Source: Anaerolineales bacterium (lineage in GTDB: Bacteria; Chloroflexota; Anaerolineae; Aggregatilineales; UBA2796). Taken from it: a stretch of DNA of 64,000 nt. Every line of letters starts with the position of its first letter. Within the stretch, counting starts at the first letter, position 1. The notes under the pieces are model-generated. The model ran no database searches and was not told the DNA's origin. It saw only the letters and a list, made by a program, of their open reading frames with translations. Made by a program: the position numbers and the translations under genes. The stretch lies in NCBI GenBank assembly GCA_015075625.1, contig JABTTZ010000001.1, forward strand, positions 1,674,001-1,738,000, written 5' to 3'. This document shows, piece by piece, positions 59,381 to 64,000 of this stretch.

Positions 59381-62002
59381 CAGCCCCGCATCCGCCTGCA
59401 GCGCCGCCATATCGCCCACGCCCGCCGCTGCTCGCAAGGATTCCCACAACCGCTGCTGCACCGCCCGCACGCCATCTTCAGCACAGATGGAGAGCGCAAT
59501 CTGGGCGTCGCGCAGGGCTGCCTCTGCGTAGGGCATTTCGCCCGTCAGATGGTAGATCCCGGCGTTTGCCAATGCCAGCGTGTAGCGGGCGTGGTACAAG
59601 CCATAGGTATATCCCAAGAGGCGTTTTGCCTGATGCGCTCCCTCCTGAAAGGCAGCCAACGCTTCCTCCCCGCGCCCCAACCGCGCCACGATGATCCCGT
59701 ACAGTACGGCGGTGACATGATCGTTGCCATAGATCGCCGCCGCCCGCGCCGCGCTCGCCGCCTCTAACGCCTCATCGAAAGCGCCCGCCCACAGGAACGC
59801 CTTTGCCAGATAGCCCCCCTTGTAACTTTGCTCGCGGCGCAGCCCTAAGCGTTCGGCAATCGCCCGCGATTCGCGCAGAAGGTCTATGGCACGGGGATAA
59901 TCCCCCACCGCCGCATAGACCTCGCCCAGATCGCCCCAGTTCATCCCCATGCCGATCACCGGCTCAAAGCCGTCATCCTGAAAATCGGGGGGCATGGCGC
60001 GGTAGAGGCTGAGGGCGGCTTCAAAGCGGCGGATTGCCTCGTCATACTGCCCGCGTAAATAGGCAACCCACCCTAACCCGCTGTGCGTTTTCCCTTGCGC
60101 TACCGCATCATTGAGCGCCTCGGCAAGCGTCAGCGATTCACCCAAATAGTGACGCGCTTGGCGGAACAACCCCAGATCGTAATACGCCCAACCGAGGCTG
60201 TTGAGGGCTTTTTCCTCATCGCGGGGTGATCCCTGTTGGCGGGCGCGTTCGCCAGCATCCTCGTAACAGGCAATAGCATCCCGCGTTCGCCCCATGCGGC
60301 GGTAGACCTTTCCCAAGCGCAGCGTCAAAAAGCGCCCCAACGCTGGGTCTAGGTCGCCCCCATGAGGGCGGAGCGCCTCATACATCTCGCGCAGGTCGCT
60401 ATCCCGTCCGCGCAAGGAATAACCGCTGTCAATCTCAGCCAAAAGCGCGGCGGCTGCCGCATTGCTGCCGGCGCTAAGGTAATGGTCAAAGGCAGCCCGC
60501 GCCCGTTCCTCCGAATCATCGCCGTGAATGTGGGCATATTCGGCAGCGCGGGCGTGCAACGTCCGGCGGGTGAAGGCGGCGGGGGCGTCGCTGGCTGCCC
60601 CCTGTGGAAGCTGTTCATAGAGGAAGGCACGATCCAGCGGGTGCAGGCTGAACAGCCGCTCTTGGTAATTCAAAAAATAACTGCGCACCAGTCGATTCAA
60701 CGACTGATGGATGATTTTGGGGTCAAGGAAGGGGGCGAGCAGGTACTCAAAGGCGGCTTTCGGGGCGGGGCGATTCAAGACCGCCGCCGCCGCCAAAACC
60801 TGACCAAGCTCCGGGGCGTGGTCAATCAGCGCTCGGATTGCCCCCTCTACCAACAGGGACGCCATCTCCCCGCGCAAGAAGGAGTCATCGGATAGCACAT
60901 CGCTCACCGTCAGCAGCGAATCTTCCAACAACAGCCCAACAAGGGCGACGAGGGCGCGGGGATAGCCTTGCGCCAAGCCCGCTAAGCGCTCCAGCACATC
61001 GGGATGGGCATCGCGAACGCCCGCCGCCCCATCGGGATCGGCACGGCGCAGCAGTTCGACGGACTCGGCGGGGGGCAAGCCTTCCTCAAGGGCAATGACG
61101 CGCTCCCAAGCCTTCACTGTGCGCGGCAGCGCCAATGGGTAGCGGCTGGTGATCACCACCTGGAGAGAACTGCCCTGTTCGAGGACAATCTCAAAAAAAA
61201 TGGCTAAATCGGGATCGTGAAACTCGCCTGTCGCTGAATGTTGGTAGGATTCAAGGTTATCGAGGTAGAGCAGGTAGGGTTTCCCCTCAAGCGAATCGAG
61301 GAATACCGTCACCCGCTGCGCCGCCGAGAGCGAATCGGTGAGCGCCGCATCGAGGGCGGCACGCGCCGTTGGGGAGATGATCAGGCGAAAGTCGTCTATG
61401 ATGCGCTGGAGGGTGATCCCCGTCCCCGTCGGCGTGAGGACGACCACTCCGGCGATTTCTGCCGACTCCCGTTCAAGATCGCCCAAGACCTTGCAGACAA
61501 GCGCCGTCTTGCCCACCCCCGCCCGCCCATACAGGCTGATCAACCGCGCCCCTTCGTGGATCACAGTGCGCAGGTGGCGCTGTGCTTCCGCCCGTCCCAC
61601 ATAGCGCTCGCCCACCGCTTGGGGGAGGGCGTTCACCCATAGGATGCGCGGCGGGGGCTGTGCCGCTTCGGTAGATGGTTCGGGCGGGGGGGCGGCACTT
61701 AGCGGGAGTTCAAGGCGATAGCCAATGCCCATCTCGGTGCAGAGGTATTCGGGGTTTGCCGGGTCGTCCTCAATCTTACGGCGCAGGCGGCGCACATAGG
61801 TGTGAACGTACTCGCTCTCATCGCCGTACATATCGCCCCAGACGTGCTGCAAAAGCGTCCGATGGCTGAGGACTTGTCCGTGATGTTTCAGAAAGACGGC
61901 AAGCAGCGCCCACTCCGTTTTCGTCAGGCGGATTGGCACGCCGTTCCGCGTGAGGCGATAGGCGGCGAGATCAATTTCAAGTGTTCCGTGCAGTGTCCTC
62001 AC
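59378..62002 (-). CDS. Winged-helix/STAND ATPase/TPR transcriptional regulator
   Basis: 874 residues starting at the GTG at 62002, with GAGGG 9 bases upstream supplied by element E3. Residues about 5-100 form an OmpR/SARP-type winged helix (LTKTEWALLAVFLKHHGQVL, HTYVRRLRRKIEDD). A STAND/AAA ATPase follows (P-loop LYGRAGVGKTALV at about 158-170, Walker B YLLYLDNLES), and the C-terminal half is TPR repeats (EKALNSLGWAYYDLGLFRQA, GKTHSGLGWVAYLRGQYDEA). This resembles SARP/LAL-type regulators, where ATP and a ligand or partner switch DNA binding. The target genes are unknown. The stop codon coincides with the end of repeat P copy 2. Confidence 0.88.
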   Translation of the reverse strand: MRTLHGTLEIDLAAYRLTRNGVPIRLTKTEWALLAVFLKHHGQVLSHRTLLQHVWGDMYGDESEYVHTYVRRLRRKIEDDPANPEYLCTEMGIGYRLELPLSAAPPPEPSTEAAQPPPRILWVNALPQAVGERYVGRAEAQRHLRTVIHEGARLISLYGRAGVGKTALVCKVLGDLERESAEIAGVVVLTPTGTGITLQRIIDDFRLIISPTARAALDAALTDSLSAAQRVTVFLDSLEGKPYLLYLDNLESYQHSATGEFHDPDLAIFFEIVLEQGSSLQVVITSRYPLALPRTVKAWERVIALEEGLPPAESVELLRRADPDGAAGVRDAHPDVLERLAGLAQGYPRALVALVGLLLEDSLLTVSDVLSDDSFLRGEMASLLVEGAIRALIDHAPELGQVLAAAAVLNRPAPKAAFEYLLAPFLDPKIIHQSLNRLVRSYFLNYQERLFSLHPLDRAFLYEQLPQGAASDAPAAFTRRTLHARAAEYAHIHGDDSEERARAAFDHYLSAGSNAAAAALLAEIDSGYSLRGRDSDLREMYEALRPHGGDLDPALGRFLTLRLGKVYRRMGRTRDAIACYEDAGERARQQGSPRDEEKALNSLGWAYYDLGLFRQARHYLGESLTLAEALNDAVAQGKTHSGLGWVAYLRGQYDEAIRRFEAALSLYRAMPPDFQDDGFEPVIGMGMNWGDLGEVYAAVGDYPRAIDLLRESRAIAERLGLRREQSYKGGYLAKAFLWAGAFDEALEAASAARAAAIYGNDHVTAVLYGIIVARLGRGEEALAAFQEGAHQAKRLLGYTYGLYHARYTLALANAGIYHLTGEMPYAEAALRDAQIALSICAEDGVRAVQQRLWESLRAAAGVGDMAALQADAGL

Positions 62003-62173
62003 ATTGCAGTACCCTCACTGGTTGGACTGTACCAGACCTCTTACAAGATGTACGGGCAGCGGTAGTCTCTACCCCTTGCTTCCCACAGCCTATCGTAATC
62101 CACAAGTATAGTGTGATGACTCGGTTTGTCAACCGCTAGAGAGCAATCTTCTTGGAACATGCTCGGCGTTAGG
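62003..62173 (-). promoter_or_regulatory. Element E3: promoter and 5' UTR of the wHTH-STAND regulator
   Basis: Minus strand: TTGACA (62132-62127), 16-nt spacer, TATACT (62110-62105), then a UTR ending in TGAGGGTACTGCAAT directly before the GTG start at 62002. It is the most diverged copy of the E family, yet the promoter, the spacing and the repeat-like end are kept, as expected if it is functional. Confidence 0.72.
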
Positions 62174-62184
62174 CGGTTGCCCCG

Positions 62185-62345
62185 CCGGGCGGGGAGGACG
62201 CGGGGCTAAAGCCCACGCGCTAAGGCTGATCACCCCGTTGGGGCTTGAATATGGGACGCCTTTCAAGCCCTGTGGGGTGGTTACTTTCAGCCCGTCCCCT
62301 TTAGGGGCGGGCGGATCATAGACGGACGCCCCCTGGGGCGTCCCT
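62185..62345. repeat. REP unit (A, B, core, B', C variant, D)
   Basis: Module A is diverged (GCGGGGCTAAAGCCCACGCG), then B, a short core, B', a CCCGTCCCC/GGGGCGGG variant of C, and a D hairpin at about 62324-62346. Confidence 0.8.
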
Positions 62346-62398
62346 ACGGGGGGCTAGGGGGCGCGGGGTTCTTTTAGACATGTTCCTATCGGACGACT

Positions 62399-62562
62399 AT
62401 TGCAGTACCGTCACTGGTTGGTCTGCAACCAGCCTTCTTACAAGAAGGGCGGGCGTCGTTCGTTTACCCCATGATCACCACTGCCTGCCCCATTGGTAAT
62501 TATATCGTGATACGTGGGGCGTCAACCATTAAGGGGTCAATCTCCTTGAAAAATACTGTAGG
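62399..62562 (-). promoter_or_regulatory. Element E4, orphan copy upstream of the glycosyltransferase gene
   Basis: Minus strand: TTGACG (62525-62520), 15-nt spacer, TATAAT (62504-62499), UTR hairpin CCTTCTTACAAGAAGG and a repeat-like end with GACGGTACTG, where the ribosome site is mutated and no start codon follows. It lies on the opposite strand to the gene at 62596, within 35 bases of its start. Confidence 0.72.
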
Positions 62563-62595
62563 CTATTTCGGAAAGACCTTCTACAATCCCCAACC

Positions 62596-64000
62596 ATGAT
62601 AGACATCCTCCCCTGGCTGCTCACGCTTGTCACCCTCCTCTCGCTCTATCCCTGTGCGCGTCTTGCCGTGCCGGAGGGCGATCTGATCCTCGTCGGCTGT
62701 ACGGCGCTGGCGCTGGCGGCGGGCGCACTCTCCCTGACGATGCTTTGGTGTGGGCTGCTTGGGCTTCCCCTCGATTGGCGCATCCCTGCCGCTGTGGTCA
62801 TTGGTGGCGGGGCGTGCGGGTGGCTTGTTTTAGGGCGGGCGATGCCCCTCTCCCTCCGAATGCCCCATCGAGAACGATCTGCGTTTCCTATCGCCGTGTG
62901 GCTCAGCGGGAGCATTATCGGCGGGATGGTCGTCCTCATCCTGTTCAACGCCGCTTATGGCGTCTTTGCTATTGATGATGCGATTGCTATCTATGGCTGG
63001 CAAGGCAAACAGATTTACCTGAGCGGAACCCTCCCCGTAGGGATGCTTTACGAAACGTACCCGATGCTGCTGCCGCTGCTCTATGCCTTCACGCATAGCG
63101 CGGCGGGGTGGGTGAACGAAGGGCTGGCGCTTTTCGTCTCGGCGCTGCTCAGCGTGGGGAGCATTGGCGCGGCGTATTGCTTGGGAAGGGCGCTCTATGG
63201 CGGCGGGACGGGGAGGCTGGCGGCGCTGCTCTGCGCCCTAACGCCAATGGTCACCCATTGGGCATCGGCGGGCTATGCCGACCTGCCCACAGGGTTTTTC
63301 TATGGGATGAGCGCCGTTTACCTCTATCGTTTGGCGGATCGGGCTGCTCCCCATCCCCTCTCCGCTGCCCTCGCGGGGATTATGGCTGGCTTGGCGGCGT
63401 GGACGAAAAACAGCGGTCTGTTGATTCTGCCCGGAATCGGGCTGTGGCTGATTTCTCTGTGGTGGGGGGGAGGAATCCCCTTTCGGCGGGTGCTGATCTA
63501 TGGGGCGCTCTGTGCGGCGGGGGTGGCTGCCACCGCTGCCCCCTGGTATCTGCGCAGCTTGAGCATGGCGGGGGTCATCATCCCCCCGACGGGCTGGACG
63601 TGGCTGGCACAGCGGACGCTGACGACGCTTTTCCCCTACCTTGCCGATCCACGCTACGGGGTGATTGGGATCATCTTTAGCGCGGGAATTATCCTGACGG
63701 CGATCAGCGCGATTGCAGGCATCGCCCGACGGCGGCGAGATGCGGCAGGGGCGCTGCTGCTGGCGCTTTACCTACCCTTTTTCGCCGCGTGGTGGTGGCT
63801 TGTCTCTTACGATGGACGCTTTTTGTTGGCGCTCACGCCGCTGGTGGCGGTCATGGCGGGGCGGGTGGTGCGCCGTGTTCTGGATGGCATTGCCCCGCTG
63901 TTCGGCGCGAGAGAACGGCTAGGTGGGCTGTTCGCCGCTGTGGTGATGATCGTCCTTGCTTTGCCGGCGGCATGGAACGCCGTTGATTTTAAAGACGCCC
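62596..64000 (+). CDS. GT39-like integral membrane glycosyltransferase (partial, runs off the right edge)
   Basis: The frame is open from the ATG at 62596 to the end of the window, giving at least 468 residues. It has ten or more membrane segments. The loop after the early helices has FAIDDAIAIYGWQGKQIYLS with the acidic pair typical of PMT/GT39-type polyprenyl-phosphate-dependent enzymes; YETYPMLLPLLYAF, WASAGYADLPTGFFYG and GLAAWTKNSGLL follow the family pattern. Such enzymes transfer sugars from lipid carriers to proteins or lipids outside the membrane. Donor and acceptor are unknown. The start was taken for its position after element E4; only a weak ribosome site is present. Confidence 0.75.
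   Translation, partial: MIDILPWLLTLVTLLSLYPCARLAVPEGDLILVGCTALALAAGALSLTMLWCGLLGLPLDWRIPAAVVIGGGACGWLVLGRAMPLSLRMPHRERSAFPIAVWLSGSIIGGMVVLILFNAAYGVFAIDDAIAIYGWQGKQIYLSGTLPVGMLYETYPMLLPLLYAFTHSAAGWVNEGLALFVSALLSVGSIGAAYCLGRALYGGGTGRLAALLCALTPMVTHWASAGYADLPTGFFYGMSAVYLYRLADRAAPHPLSAALAGIMAGLAAWTKNSGLLILPGIGLWLISLWWGGGIPFRRVLIYGALCAAGVAATAAPWYLRSLSMAGVIIPPTGWTWLAQRTLTTLFPYLADPRYGVIGIIFSAGIILTAISAIAGIARRRRDAAGALLLALYLPFFAAWWWLVSYDGRFLLALTPLVAVMAGRVVRRVLDGIAPLFGARERLGGLFAAVVMIVLALPAAWNAVDFKDA

Noticed and set aside
1-64000. tRNA, rRNA or replication origin
   Set aside because: No T-loop/anticodon pattern, rRNA core sequence or DnaA-box cluster was noticed by eye; a tRNAscan and Infernal run would be decisive.

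Overview
This 64 kb window is a GC-rich bacterial chromosome segment, most probably from the phylum Chloroflexota (Anaerolineae-like). The support is the gene style: a Ser/Thr kinase fused to a formylglycine-enzyme-like domain, winged-helix/STAND/TPR regulators, large PAS/GAF histidine kinases, a DUF4397 secreted protein, and an RsmD with APPQ where DPPY is usual. No rRNA or tRNA gene and no single-copy marker protein was seen, so the class is an inference.

Layout. 1-8.2 kb: tail of an acidic low-complexity protein, PhoD-like phosphatase, MreD, histidine ammonia-lyase, M20 peptidase and a large secreted-type SGNH protein. 8.3-11 kb: a decayed REP array and CRISPR array 1 with its leader. 10.9-30.4 kb: STAS-like protein, kinase-FGE fusion, methyltransferase, PlsC, giant histidine kinase, CapA-like protein, RsmD, Bcp, CBM48 protein, HppD, substrate-binding/SH3/CARDB protein. 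30.4-40.3 kb: phage-type virion genes (capsid, head-tail connector, tail and LamG proteins) mixed with a glycosyltransferase-like gene and an FkbM methyltransferase. 40.3-41.6 kb: REP array, CRISPR array 2 and leader. 41.6-51.3 kb: two-component genes, a STAND-TPR ATPase, a GH63-like glucosidase, GNAT. 51.4-53.6 kb: the densest REP island, with a small HUH (IS200/RAYT-type) transposase inside it. 53.7-56.3 kb: DUF4397 protein with a clear terminator. 56.4-58.9 kb: second virion cluster (portal and two small proteins). 58.9-64 kb: a solitary CRISPR repeat with leader, a wHTH-STAND-TPR regulator and the start of a GT39-like membrane glycosyltransferase.

Three layers of repeated non-coding DNA tie the window together. 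(1) A modular REP family (hairpin modules A, B/B', C, D, and a C-rich hairpin F) fills nearly every intergenic gap; each neighbourhood has its own core sequence. (2) Four copies of a ~165 bp element (E1-E4) carry a leftward sigma70-like promoter and a 5' UTR ending in a sequence strikingly like the local CRISPR repeat, with a Shine-Dalgarno site inside it. Two of them end at the start codon of a gene. (3) The two virion clusters each begin with nearly the same 29 bp promoter with an operator-like palindrome, followed by a strong RNA hairpin.

The best candidates for something undescribed are the CRISPR-repeat-like promoter/UTR cassettes (E elements) and the split, co-regulated virion locus without visible terminase, integrase or lysis genes, which may be a domesticated particle or the remains of a prophage. 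No cas genes are in the window.
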